Shown: positions 47,542-55,652 of the stretch, one piece after another
Position numbering within the stretch: the stretch's first letter is position 1
How the letters are laid out: the number at the start of each line of letters is the position of its first letter
NCBI RefSeq assembly: GCF_002742335.1
Contig: NZ_MDGR01000007.1
Span: forward strand, 1,740,501 to 1,804,500
Direction of reading: 5' to 3'
DNA from: Reichenbachiella sp. 5M10
GTDB taxonomy: Bacteria > Bacteroidota > Bacteroidia > Cytophagales > Cyclobacteriaceae
Length of the DNA: 64,000 nt
Translations under genes and position numbers: made by a program
The notes under the pieces: model-generated
What the model saw: only the letters and a program-made list of their open reading frames with translations
Told to the model about the DNA's origin: nothing
Databases searched by the model: none

Positions 47542-47650
47542 GTACTGTATTGAAAAAGGGTTGTACATTGATGTTTTTACATAGTGTGTTGATCTGGTGT
47601 ATGAGATTAGGGACAGCTAGATAAGCTCAATATTATATCGTAAAAAAGGA

Positions 47651-47848
47651 TTGATCCTTACACATTGTTTCTCAAGAGTCTCTCATGCCATAGAGATGAA
47701 TAGCAATGACAAATGGAACAGTCGAATTGATTATATTCATGACAATCCAGTAAGAGCAGGATGTGTTGAATGCCCTTCCGATTATCTTTACAGTAGTGCA
47801 AGAAATTATGCCGGACAGCAAGGACTATTAGCTATAGAAATGATATAA
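47651..47848 (+). pseudogene. C-terminal fragment of a REP-associated tyrosine transposase
   Basis: The frame encodes HAIEMNSNDKWNSRIDYIHDNPVRAG...YLYSSARNYAG, the standard C terminus of RAYT (IS200-like, Y1_Tnp) proteins, whose usual form is HPIE...IDYIHNNPVKAG...Y.YSSA.DY. The HUH and catalytic Tyr part is absent and the start is a chance TTG. It marks the left side of a decayed element. Confidence 0.75.
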
Positions 47849-47870
47849 AGGTGTAGTAAATACTACACCT
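47849..47870. repeat. REP-like hairpin 1
   Basis: Perfect arms AGGTGTAGTA and TACTACACCT with a 2-base loop, directly after the stop of the RAYT fragment. Confidence 0.7.
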
Positions 47871-47990
47871 AGAAGGGATGATGATAACCGAGGTAATCAT
47901 GGTGTTAAATATTATAGCATTAGTGAGTTGAAAGAAAATGATCCCGAAGCATATCAGTGGTTGTTAGATGCTGGGTTAATTACAGAGTAA
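47871..47990 (+). pseudogene. C-terminal tail fragment, possibly of a polymorphic (Rhs-type) toxin
   Basis: An open frame with no start codon (open from 47844 through hairpin 1) ends KYYSISELKENDPEAYQWLL, then DAGLITE, at a TAA one base before the next gene. The short charged SISELKE...AYQWLLDAG style resembles the tails of contact-dependent or Rhs toxins, but I cannot name a family. The gene is broken: no promoter, start or N-terminal domain. Confidence 0.35.
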
Positions 47991-47991
47991 T

Positions 47992-48261
47992 ATGAGCGTT
48001 ATTAGAATAAGAAAGATTGGATTATTAGCTATTTTGGGGGCAACAGTCATTGCTGAAATTATAGCCAATCTTCCAGAATCAGAGGATCCTGGATTGTATG
48101 GGGTTGTTCAGCTCTATTGGCCTTTAATTAACGGAGCAGTAGTGTTATGTATTTTTATGCTTATCACCTTTGTCTTAAAAAGAGAAAGGGTTTTGATGTA
48201 TGTGCTTTACGCTTGCGTATTATATTTAATATACGTCGGTGTTTATACTAGATTTTTTTGA
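47992..48261 (+). CDS. Small membrane protein, possible immunity protein
   Basis: An 89-residue protein with three hydrophobic helices (about 9-26, 42-62 and 67-86) and a short acidic loop (LPESEDPG). It starts 1 base after the stop of the toxin-tail-like fragment, the spacing typical of toxin/immunity pairs. No family is recognised. The immunity role is inference from position only. Confidence 0.5.
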   Translation: MSVIRIRKIGLLAILGATVIAEIIANLPESEDPGLYGVVQLYWPLINGAVVLCIFMLITFVLKRERVLMYVLYACVLYLIYVGVYTRFF

Positions 48262-48287
48262 AATATATACGTTAAAAAATGAAAACA

Positions 48288-48388
48288 CCCCCACTCGGCG
48301 TAGTATGCACTCAAAAGCAATGACTAGGTGAAGTTTGCAACTTCACCTTATTATCATTGGGAAGCAGAAAGCAGCATTTTGTAAATGC
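48288..48388. repeat. REP-like unit 2 (two hairpins)
   Basis: A lead CCCCCACTCGGCGTAG, then arms AGGTGAAGTT and AACTTCACCT (48326-48348, loop TGC), then GCATTT and AAATGC (48374-48388, loop TGT). The same order of elements recurs at 48766-48878. Confidence 0.7.
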
Positions 48389-48439
48389 GGTATTGATCAA
48401 AGACAGTATCTTGAGGTGCAGTATTATAACCTTTACGAT

Positions 48440-48739
48440 ATGGGATCAGCCTATCAAATCAGAGATCAGGAATTGCCATACTATTTTACTTTTCAGGTAG
48501 TTGGCTGGGCAGATGTATTTTCACGTCAAATCTACAGAGACATAGTGATAGACAGTTTCAAATATTGCCAGCTGAACAAGGGCATGAAGCTATATGCTTA
48601 TGTAATCATGACCAATCATGTTCATACGATCATAGCCAGTACTGCAAACGATCTGTCAGGCTTGGTCAGAGATTTTAAGAAATACACCAGCAAGCAAATC
48701 TTGAAGGCAGCATCTGAGAATAAGCAGGAAAGCTTGTAG
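48440..48739 (+). pseudogene. N-terminal half of a REP-associated tyrosine transposase
   Basis: From the ATG at 48440, 99 residues: AYQIRDQELPYYFTFQVVGW, ADVFSRQIYRDIVIDSFKYC and YVIMTNHVHTIIAS (the HUH-type metal motif), ending DFKKYTSKQILKA...ENKQES. This matches the first half of RAYT proteins. The stop TAG lies inside a 17-base repeat (48731-48747), so the gene was cut by recombination. RAYTs mobilise REP hairpins such as those around it. Confidence 0.8.
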
Positions 48740-48765
48740 CTTGTGCCCTGCACGGTCGAAGTATG

Positions 48766-48878
48766 TTTTCCCCAACTGGGCGTAGGATGAAATAGTAAAA
48801 ATAGAATAGATCACTAGGCGTAGAGTTTTCTACGCCTTTGTATTTTGTAAGGAGCAGAGCTTAGCATTTTTCAAATGC
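48766..48878. repeat. REP-like unit 3 (two hairpins)
   Basis: TTTTCCCCAACTGGGCGTAG at the start, then arms AGGCGTAGA and TCTACGCCT (48816-48837, loop GTTT), then GCATTT and AAATGC (48864-48878, loop TTC). It is parallel to unit 2. No coding frame fits this stretch. Confidence 0.7.
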
Positions 48879-48916
48879 GGGTTGTGAAGTGGAATTGATT
48901 GGTGGTATAGATAATG

Positions 48917-48939
48917 AAGTGTAGATGCAATCTACATTT
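48917..48939. repeat. REP-like hairpin 4
   Basis: Arms AAGTGTAGAT and ATCTACATTT (one G-U pair) around GCA. The surrounding 48940-49080 has no gene that I can see. Confidence 0.6.
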
Positions 48940-49092
48940 AACGTTTGTAGTAATCTCCTTGGCGTTATTTTTCCCATCGGGACTGGTGATACATTCAAAT
49001 CCAAGACGGAAAGCAGGACTTTAGATACGTAGATTAGCTGCCTGCTAGCGACTAAGTGTCTATGCGATAAATTACCTCTTTTTTCCCCAGCT

Positions 49093-49115
49093 GGCGCAAG
49101 CTTGTAGCTTGTGCC
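49093..49115. repeat. REP-like hairpin 5 and right copy of a 17-base direct repeat
   Basis: Arms GGCGCAAGCT and AGCTTGTGCC around TGT, preceded by TTTTCCCCAGCTGGCG. The 17 bases AGCTTGTAGCTTGTGCC (49099-49115) also occur at 48731-48747. They bracket 351 bases. Confidence 0.7.
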
Positions 49116-49250
49116 AAACGAGATCAGAAGATTGATTACATTCACAACAATCCTGTGGAATCTGGTTTTGTGCTAGAGTCTCAGTATTGGAAATATAGCA
49201 GTGTTGCTGATTACGCGGGCAGCAAAGGTTTGGATATTGATTGTGTCTAG
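49116..49250 (+). pseudogene. C-terminal fragment of a second REP-associated transposase
   Basis: The frame reads RDQKIDYIHNNPVESGFV, then WKYSSVADYAGSKG, to a TAG. It is the C terminus of the RAYT cut at 48739, judging from position and style. About 40 codons between the two pieces are missing. Confidence 0.7.
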
Positions 49251-49261
49251 GAATGGGTACG

Positions 49262-49277
49262 AGCTACAAGCTTGCGC
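49262..49277. repeat. Inverted copy of the hairpin 5 left arm
   Basis: AGCTACAAGCTTGCGC is the reverse complement of 16 bases at 49094-49109. The two bracket the RAYT C-terminal fragment. Confidence 0.6.
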
Positions 49278-49327
49278 AACGAGCACGATTAGGCCTCCAA
49301 CTTAACAAAGGTACTTAACAAAGGGTA

Positions 49328-49360
49328 TAAAAAAAGGTAGTCACGAAAACGTAACTACCT
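49328..49360 (-). terminator. Terminator after tRNA-Thr
   Basis: AGGTAGT and ACTACCT arms, with an inner ACG/CGT stem and AAAA loop (read on the plus strand), followed on the minus strand by a run of seven T. It lies just past the 3' end of the tRNA gene. Confidence 0.7.
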
Positions 49361-49371
49361 GATTATCAAAG

Positions 49372-49444
49372 AGCCCCCTGTCGGACTCGAACCAACGACC
49401 GCCTCATTACAAGTGAGGTGCTCTACCAACTGAGCTAAGGAGGC
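49372..49444 (-). tRNA. tRNA-Thr (anticodon TGT)
   Basis: 73 bases on the minus strand starting GCCTCCTTAGCTCAGTTGGT. The acceptor stem GCCTCCT pairs with AGGGGGC with one G-U. The anticodon loop is CTTGTAA between CCTCA and TGAGG, giving TGT (Thr, ACA codons). The T arm GTTCGAGTCC is standard. No CCA is encoded. The decayed RAYT island abuts its 3' side. Confidence 0.95.
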
Positions 49445-49588
49445 AATAAATTCGCTTGAAATTAGAACCTTGGTTCTGTTTTCATGACCTCTTTTGGTCA
49501 ATTGCGAGTGCAAAATTAACGTAGAATTTTTACCGTGCAAGTATCTCTGAAAAAAAAATCGAACAGTGGTAAAAAGAGCTGTTGCTCA

Positions 49589-51601
49589 TCACCCTGCGTA
49601 GGTGATGAGCTTCAATTCTTCCTTCAATTCTTCTAGTTGATTTTCAGCAGATTGTATTTTTTGTTCGAATTCTTGGAGCATTTTTTCAGCACTTTTTGAG
49701 TTCGCAAAAAATCCTAAATTATTTTTCCAAGTAGAGATGTCATTCTCCAAAGTTTGGATTTTTCGCTTGAGCGAATATTCCTTTCGTTGCAGTTTTTGAT
49801 CACCATGCGGTCCTGCTTTGATTTTGTGTATGCTGATCAGAGACTTCAATTCGTCGAGTTCGTCTTTTTCGAAGTTGTCGGTATTCTTAATCACTGCTTT
49901 CAATGCAGCTTGGTAGCGATTCTGAATACTCTTTATAGCTCGCTTAGGGACGAAACCGAGCGCATTGAATTGGTCTTGTAGTTCATAGACTTGCTCTGGG
50001 TCCAAGTCATCTACTTTGGCGAGGTCTTCGATTTGCTTGCATATTTCCTCTTTCTTGAGAAGGTTGTCGTCGTAGGATGACTCCATTTCTTTGTTGTGTC
50101 CTCGTTTTCTGTTGAAAAACTCGTCACAATGAGATTTAAACTCCTTGTATATAGACTCTCTAAACTTCTCAGGTACTGGACCTACGTCTTTCCATTCGCG
50201 TTGGAGGTCTTTGAGTTTGTTGGCTGTTTCGGCCCACGCGTCACTTTCACTCAGTTCTTTGGCTCGTGCTACTAGCTTTTGTTTGAGTTCCAAGTTGCCT
50301 TCTCGCTTGGAATCCAATGATTTAAAAAATGCAGATTTGTTGTGGAAAAAACCCTTGAATGCACCCCAAAACTTCTTGTTGATCTCCTTGGCTTGTTCTT
50401 TGGGCATGCTGCCTATAGCTTCCCACTCTTTTTGGATGGCCTGGAGTTCTTTGCTCTTGGCGTTCCATTCACCTATTTTTTCAGAAGCAAATTCAGCAAA
50501 CTCCGCAATCTTATCTGCTAGGGCAGATTTCTTTTCGAAATTGGCTTTAAATTCTTCTTTGAGCTGATTGTAGTATTTTTTGCGCCGGTGATAGATTATG
50601 TCCGAAGCAGATTTGAACCTTTGCCATGTCTCTTCTTGTTTTTCTTTTGGGACAGGGCCTATGTGTTTGTATTCTTCGTGCAGGTCATTGAGCTTCTTGA
50701 TTGCCTCGTTGAGGTTTTCTAGTTTGTCGAGTTCTTCGGCTTGTACACAGAGTTCTTCTTTCTTTTCGAGGTTTTTCTTTTTGTCAAGTTCTTTGAGCTC
50801 AAAATAGATGCTGCGATGATCATAATATAAGTCAAGCAGCGCGTTGAAATTGGCCCAGAGAGTTTTGTTGTGTTGGGGGTGTACGGGTCCGATGGATTTC
50901 CATTCGTCTTGCAGTGCACGCAAATCTGTGATACTCGTCGTGTTTTCGTCATTGTCTACAAAGACACGTAGGCGTTCGAGTAGGTCGTTTTTGAGTTTGA
51001 GGTTGGTTTCTTTTTGCTTTTCTAGCTCTTTGGCATTTTGCTGGCGTTTTTCGCGAAGGAGCTTGTGGTACGCTTCGAAGTTTTCGCTGATGTCATCGAG
51101 TTTATAATCAAAATCGTCTTCTTGACCACCTTCTTGTATGAATTTGGATAAGGCTTTTTCTTTTTCTTTGTCGAAGATGTCGTCGTAGGCATTGCGGATC
51201 GCATGGATTTTCTTCCCCTTCTTGAACCCATCTTCTGTTTGAGCGATAGCGGCTAGGTGTTCGAGCAACTCGGCCTTGGACATTTTGCTGTAGTCTACCT
51301 CATCTTCATGTTCGTCCTCGTGGAGTTCGTCATGATCTTTGTGTTCGTCTTTGGTGTCTTCGGGTTCTTCATTTTCGCTTGCCGTGCTGCTACTATCTGC
51401 CTTGGGCTCTTCACTCACTGTGGGGCTGGAAGGGGTGATGGGCTCCTGTTGCACTTGAGCCTCGGGAGACGCAGGTGCTATTGCTTGCTCTTCCTCTTTC
51501 GGATCTGTTGTGCTCTCGTTTGATTCGGCTTGTGTCCGAACAGCATCTGACTGCTTTGCGTTTTCGGCAGTGTGGTCAGCATTTTCTTTGTTATCGCTCA
51601 T
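49589..51601 (-). CDS. DUF349 coiled-coil protein
   Basis: A 670-residue protein from the ATG at 51601. Residues 1-110 are acidic, low-complexity and Glu/Asp-rich. The rest is helical, with four or five DUF349 repeats recognised by L..L..EWK.IGPVP....... .W..F: QDEWKSIGPVHPQ, HEEYKHIGPVPKE, QKEWEAIGSMPKE and QREWKDVGPVPEK. These form three-helix units and long coiled coils. Role unknown; the family is widespread in Bacteroidota. Confidence 0.85.
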   Translation of the reverse strand: MSDNKENADHTAENAKQSDAVRTQAESNESTTDPKEEEQAIAPASPEAQVQQEPITPSSPTVSEEPKADSSSTASENEEPEDTKDEHKDHDELHEDEHEDEVDYSKMSKAELLEHLAAIAQTEDGFKKGKKIHAIRNAYDDIFDKEKEKALSKFIQEGGQEDDFDYKLDDISENFEAYHKLLREKRQQNAKELEKQKETNLKLKNDLLERLRVFVDNDENTTSITDLRALQDEWKSIGPVHPQHNKTLWANFNALLDLYYDHRSIYFELKELDKKKNLEKKEELCVQAEELDKLENLNEAIKKLNDLHEEYKHIGPVPKEKQEETWQRFKSASDIIYHRRKKYYNQLKEEFKANFEKKSALADKIAEFAEFASEKIGEWNAKSKELQAIQKEWEAIGSMPKEQAKEINKKFWGAFKGFFHNKSAFFKSLDSKREGNLELKQKLVARAKELSESDAWAETANKLKDLQREWKDVGPVPEKFRESIYKEFKSHCDEFFNRKRGHNKEMESSYDDNLLKKEEICKQIEDLAKVDDLDPEQVYELQDQFNALGFVPKRAIKSIQNRYQAALKAVIKNTDNFEKDELDELKSLISIHKIKAGPHGDQKLQRKEYSLKRKIQTLENDISTWKNNLGFFANSKSAEKMLQEFEQKIQSAENQLEELKEELKLITYAG

Positions 51602-51643
51602 AAGTGTGATTTTCTCTTGTTGCAATTTAGCAAAAATTCCATT

Positions 51644-52222
51644 TTAGTTCATCCGTGGGTCAGCTGGGTATTTGGAGAACATTTTGAACTTGCCTCCTAG
51701 CTGCTCCAAGACTTCTTTCCAGAGCTCATCTACTTGGGTATCAAATACCTGTGATGGCGTGGCTTTTTTGTGTACGACCCAGGATTTGGCTTCCAGCTCT
51801 TCGGTCAGTTGTCCATGGCTCCAACCCGAGTACCCGACAAAGAATCGGAAGTCTCTCGGGTCAAGTATACCCAATTGGATAAGCTGAATGAGGCGATCAT
51901 AGTTGCCGCCCCAAAACAGACCATCGCCTAGGACTTGTCCTCCTAGTTCTGGATCGTCGCATCGATGGATGAAGTGCAAGGTGTCTTGTTGGACGGGCCC
52001 TCCCAAGAATAAAGGCTCGTCGAATCCTCCTGCTTCATCGATTGCATCATTGAATCGCATGTTGGCGGGTTTGTTGAGTACAAATCCGAAGGAACCATTG
52101 TCGTCGTGTGCGCATAGGAGTATGACGGTTCGTTCAAAATTGGGGTCAGGCAGATAGGGCTCAGAGATCAATAGGTCCCCTTTGGCTGGGCTAAAGTTTT
52201 GTTTGGAGTGAAAGTAATCCAT
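51644..52222 (-). CDS. algH: YqgE/AlgH family protein
   Basis: A 192-residue protein from the ATG at 52222, which sits 1 base after the miaE stop; the frame extends back into miaE but the family starts at KGDLLISEP. Diagnostic segments are FERTVILLCAHDDNGSFGFVLNKP, PLFLGGPVQQDTLHFIHR and FFVGYSGWSHGQLTEEL. The biochemical function is undefined. It is co-transcribed with miaE. Confidence 0.93.
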   Translation of the reverse strand: MDYFHSKQNFSPAKGDLLISEPYLPDPNFERTVILLCAHDDNGSFGFVLNKPANMRFNDAIDEAGGFDEPLFLGGPVQQDTLHFIHRCDDPELGGQVLGDGLFWGGNYDRLIQLIQLGILDPRDFRFFVGYSGWSHGQLTEELEAKSWVVHKKATPSQVFDTQVDELWKEVLEQLGGKFKMFSKYPADPRMN

Positions 52223-52223
52223 A

Positions 52224-52808
52224 TCAATGCAATGCGGGTGTAAAAGGCATTTTTGCCATGATTTTTCCTTCAATTTCATTAATTTCTGTTAGACGATCAA
52301 ATACTTCATCCTCTTTGAAGTAATGGAGCGCCAAGTGCACGAACACTTCGCCGTGTTTAGCTTCAGAAGCCCAGAGGTCTTGGTAGAAGCGCTTGAGCTC
52401 ACCTGTTTCTAGGTTTTCGTAGACGATTTTAAAGCGCTCAGCGCCTCGGTTTTCGACGACTGAGGCGAGGAGTAGTCTGTCTAGGAAACGTTCTTCTCGT
52501 CCACTGCGGCAGGCTTGAATGAGTTGCTTCATGTAGAGGTCTTCGCGAATTTCATGTCGCAGTTGGATGCCTCGCTTTTCCATGATTTGGTATACGGATC
52601 GAAAATGCTCCAACTCTTCAACGGCTGTATCAATGAGTGCCGGGATGATCTCGATTCGGTCGGGAAATTTGGCGACAAAACTCATTGCCATGGAGGAGGC
52701 TTTGCGCTCACAATCAGCATGATCCTGCAAGAATTCGTCGAAATTTTCAAGTACAGCTTGGATCCATTCGGGGGAGCTTTGGTGGACTAAAGGGAGTCGT
52801 AGTTGCAT
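52224..52808 (-). CDS. miaE: tRNA-(ms2io6A)-hydroxylase
   Basis: A 194-residue ferritin-like di-iron enzyme that hydroxylates ms2i6A37 in tRNAs. The iron ligands lie in CERKASSMA, the EELEHF pair of helices, and VVENRGAERF with ASEAKHGEVF. Length and helix order match MiaE. The algH gene follows after 1 base. Confidence 0.92.
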   Translation of the reverse strand: MQLRLPLVHQSSPEWIQAVLENFDEFLQDHADCERKASSMAMSFVAKFPDRIEIIPALIDTAVEELEHFRSVYQIMEKRGIQLRHEIREDLYMKQLIQACRSGREERFLDRLLLASVVENRGAERFKIVYENLETGELKRFYQDLWASEAKHGEVFVHLALHYFKEDEVFDRLTEINEIEGKIMAKMPFTPALH

Positions 52809-52913
52809 GAGGTTTGGGTTTAAAAACTATATATGTCGGCACAACTATTGCCATGATTGTCTGCACATAGTTACTGATTTAATTGATATTTGCACAACAT
52901 TGAAAAAGAAACA

Positions 52914-53558
52914 ATGGGTGAAGGAAACATTCAAGATATAAGAAAAGATTACGGGATCGAAGAACTGTCTAAGGCCAGTGTATTGGACAATCCCATCGAC
53001 CAGTTCGAGCTATGGTTCAAAGACGCGATGAAGTCCGAAGGGTGTGAGGTCAATGCCTGTGTACTATCCACGCTGGACGAAAACCAATGTCCAGAGGGGA
53101 GGGTCGTCTTGCTCAAATTTTATGCAGAAGACGGGTTTACGTTTTATACTAACTATCAAAGCAAGAAGGCTGTCCAACTAGCGAGGCATCCGATGGCGTC
53201 TATGACGTTTTATTGGCGGAGCAGAGAGCGTCAGGTTCGTGTGAAGGGACGTATAGAGAAGGTGCCTGCAGAGATATCGGATGTGTATTTCAAAGAGAGA
53301 CCCGAAGGTAGTCAGATTGGAGCATGGGCATCTCCTCAGAGTCAGGAGATTCCTGATCGTGCTTTTTTGCAAGAGCGCGTTGCAGAGACTAAGCAGAGGT
53401 TTGCACATGAGGAACTGACAAGACCAGAATTTTGGGGAGGGTATATATTGCAGCCCATAGAGGTGGAGTTTTGGCAGGGTAGGCCAAGTCGACTGCACGA
53501 CCGCATCGTCTATACGAGAGAGGGAGAAGTATGGGAGACCAAGCGATTGGCTCCTTAA
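52914..53558 (+). CDS. pdxH: Pyridoxamine 5'-phosphate oxidase
   Basis: A 214-residue FMN enzyme from the ATG at 52914 (a TTG 8 codons upstream is less likely). FMN and PLP contacts are seen in PEGRVVLLKFY, TFYTNYQSKK, YWRSRERQVRVKGRIEKV, GSQIGAWASPQSQ and FWQGRPSRLHDR. It oxidises pyridoxamine or pyridoxine phosphate to PLP. The glycosyltransferase-like gene starts 2 bases after its stop. Confidence 0.95.
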   Translation: MGEGNIQDIRKDYGIEELSKASVLDNPIDQFELWFKDAMKSEGCEVNACVLSTLDENQCPEGRVVLLKFYAEDGFTFYTNYQSKKAVQLARHPMASMTFYWRSRERQVRVKGRIEKVPAEISDVYFKERPEGSQIGAWASPQSQEIPDRAFLQERVAETKQRFAHEELTRPEFWGGYILQPIEVEFWQGRPSRLHDRIVYTREGEVWETKRLAP

Positions 53559-53560
53559 GA

Positions 53561-54823
53561 ATGTTGGAGAGTCGAAACATCTATTTGGAGCGCTATGCGT
53601 ATGCCAAACAATACTTATCGATAGACTGGAGCGAACAGAGCCCTACGTTGATTGTTGTCCTGCCTTCGCACAACGAACCAGATCTGATTTCCTCTCTAGA
53701 GTCTATTGAGGCCTGTTTATTGCCCCAAGGAGCTGTGAGTATTGTCGTGGTGATCAATGCTTCACAAAATGCTTCGGATGCTCTCAAGGCTTTTCATGTC
53801 GAGACCTATCGGCATTGTCAGGAGTGGGCAGTAGGGAAGCGCTACGACTATCACTTTATTTTAGAGAATGAACTGCCCGCCAAGCATGCCGGAGTGGGTT
53901 TGGCGCGAAAGATAGGCATGGATGAGGCTGTGCGTGCTTTTGATCAGATTGGACGTGATGGGGTTATTTTGTGCTATGATGCGGACAGTAGTTGCGAGCC
54001 CAACCTGTTGCAGGCCGTAGAGCAACTCTTTGATTCGGATCCTACGATACCAGGGTGTTCGATTCATTATGAACACCCGATGTCCGGAGACCTTCCAGGA
54101 GGGCATTACACGGGTATTATAGGGTACGAATTGCACCTACGTTACTACATTGACGCTTTGCAGTATGCAGGGTTTCCCTATGCCTACCAGACCATAGGGT
54201 CGAGCATGGCTACTAGGGCTTCTGCCTATATGAAACAGGGAGGGATGAACCGTCGCAAGGCTGGGGAAGATTTTTATTTTTTGCATCGTATTATTCCTTT
54301 GGGGAATTTCAAGAACCTGTCAGCTACTTGTATTTACCCTTCGGCACGACGATCTGATCGAGTGCCATTTGGGACGGGCAAAGCCATAGGAGATTGGTTG
54401 GAAGGAGGGGAGAAACCGTACATGACCTATCATCCCACTGTGTTTACAGACCTCAAGCTGTTTTTAGACCAGGTGGAGATTTTGTATGAGCAAGGTACAG
54501 AAGAGGTGGTTTATGAGGGGTTTCCAGCGGTCGTGCGATCGTTTGTTTCCAAGGAGTTATTTTTGAAAAAGCTAAAAGAGATTAAATCCCAGTCTACTAC
54601 TGGAGAATTATTTGTTAAGCGGTTTTATCAATGGTTTGATGGGTTCAAAGTATTGAAGTATGTCCACCATGCTCGGGATACCTGTTATCCAAATGTCACG
54701 GTAGATGAAGCCACCAATTGGTTGTTTACAACTCAGGGAGTAAAATCCGACTTGTGGAGCCTAGAGGATAAGCTGGTAGCATTGCGGCAGTGGGATAAAC
54801 AATGGTCTGGACCGAGTATTTAA
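53561..54823 (+). CDS. GT2-like glycosyltransferase
   Basis: A 420-residue protein from the ATG at 53561, immediately after pdxH; an alternative start at 53531 overlaps pdxH. A GT-A type nucleotide-binding core is visible: TLIVVLPSHNEPDLISSLESIEA, VVVINASQNA and the metal loop VILCYDADSSCEPN. GEDFYFLHRII near the middle is the likely acceptor-site region. It resembles GT2 enzymes only in the first half; the C-terminal 150 residues are unfamiliar. Donor and product unknown. Confidence 0.7.
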   Translation: MLESRNIYLERYAYAKQYLSIDWSEQSPTLIVVLPSHNEPDLISSLESIEACLLPQGAVSIVVVINASQNASDALKAFHVETYRHCQEWAVGKRYDYHFILENELPAKHAGVGLARKIGMDEAVRAFDQIGRDGVILCYDADSSCEPNLLQAVEQLFDSDPTIPGCSIHYEHPMSGDLPGGHYTGIIGYELHLRYYIDALQYAGFPYAYQTIGSSMATRASAYMKQGGMNRRKAGEDFYFLHRIIPLGNFKNLSATCIYPSARRSDRVPFGTGKAIGDWLEGGEKPYMTYHPTVFTDLKLFLDQVEILYEQGTEEVVYEGFPAVVRSFVSKELFLKKLKEIKSQSTTGELFVKRFYQWFDGFKVLKYVHHARDTCYPNVTVDEATNWLFTTQGVKSDLWSLEDKLVALRQWDKQWSGPSI

Positions 54824-54879
54824 CGAATTGGTGCTAAGAGGGTCTACCTGTTTTTAGAGACGCATGTCTCTAAATTGCC

Positions 54880-55470
54880 TCACTCATCCATCATTTCCAT
54901 GCCTAGCTCGCCTTGAAGGTATTGATTGTATTGTTCGCAAGTGAGTTTGCCAGAGAGGCCAGAGTAGGGGCAGGTTTGGTATACAGCACCAAACTTTCCT
55001 TTTTGGATCAAGACACCCCCACCGTGACAGATCGGACACATGACATACTCTCCCGGACAGTCGTAGTAGTCACTGACCATGAGCTGATGGTGTGTCTCTT
55101 GTATTTCTTGTTCTTTTACTTTTTTGTACGCAGCATTGGACATGTTGAGGTAGAGTACGGCTTGATCGTAATATTGCCCAGAGGTTCCTTTGAGTTCGAC
55201 ATACTTAGTCAGCCAGTTGATGGCCTGTTTGTATTTGTCGAGATGATAAGAGTTGCGGCCAAAGTAGTAGGCCATTTCGCTAGGGAGCTTGCTGAGTTGA
55301 CCGAGCGCTTCTCTAAACAATTGATCAGCGAGGATATAGTTGCCATCGTACATGGCCTGTGCTCCTTTGTCCATATTGGTGAGACCGTCTCGTTGTACGA
55401 TTCCTTGACTATAGGCCCCTGATGACCATCCCATCACGATGAGAAGAAGTAATATGCGTAATCTATTCAC
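54880..55470 (-). CDS. Exported TPR protein with a C-terminal cysteine cluster
   Basis: A 196-residue protein with a signal peptide (MNRLRILLLLIVMGWSSG) and about three TPR-like helical hairpins (ADQLFREALGQLSKLPSEMAYYFGRNSY, YKQAINWLTKYVELKG). It ends with a Cys/Gly-rich tail: CPGEYVMCPICHGGGVLIQ, then CPYSGLSGKLTCEQY. The CPIC.GGG part looks like a DnaJ-type zinc motif, unusual on an exported protein. No family is recognised. Confidence 0.65.
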   Translation of the reverse strand: MNRLRILLLLIVMGWSSGAYSQGIVQRDGLTNMDKGAQAMYDGNYILADQLFREALGQLSKLPSEMAYYFGRNSYHLDKYKQAINWLTKYVELKGTSGQYYDQAVLYLNMSNAAYKKVKEQEIQETHHQLMVSDYYDCPGEYVMCPICHGGGVLIQKGKFGAVYQTCPYSGLSGKLTCEQYNQYLQGELGMEMMDE

Positions 55471-55604
55471 TATGTTCTTTAATGTAAAAGAGTGTGTTAG
55501 GGTTGCAAACCTAGATATTGATACGCTAAAAGATGAAATTTTTGCAAAATTTGATAGTGGATAATTAGAATCTTGAAAATGTTTAAATATTTTCAGGTAT
55601 TTGC

Positions 55605-55635
55605 TTTGATATTATTCAATCAATTTTCAACTTTG
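55605..55635 (+). promoter_or_regulatory. Candidate promoter of the aromatic amino acid operon
   Basis: TTTG at 55605-55608, 19 bases, then CAACTTTG at 55628-55635, one mismatch from TAnnTTTG. Transcription would begin near 55642, about 11 bases before the leader ORF. Confidence 0.5.
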
Positions 55636-55652
55636 AGCATCAAGATATACTT

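Noticed and set aside
47849-49115. CRISPR array or integron attC sites
   Set aside because: The hairpins are unevenly spaced with differing arms, there are no equal spacers or cas genes, and no GTTRRRY core or integrase is seen; RAYT fragments explain them better.
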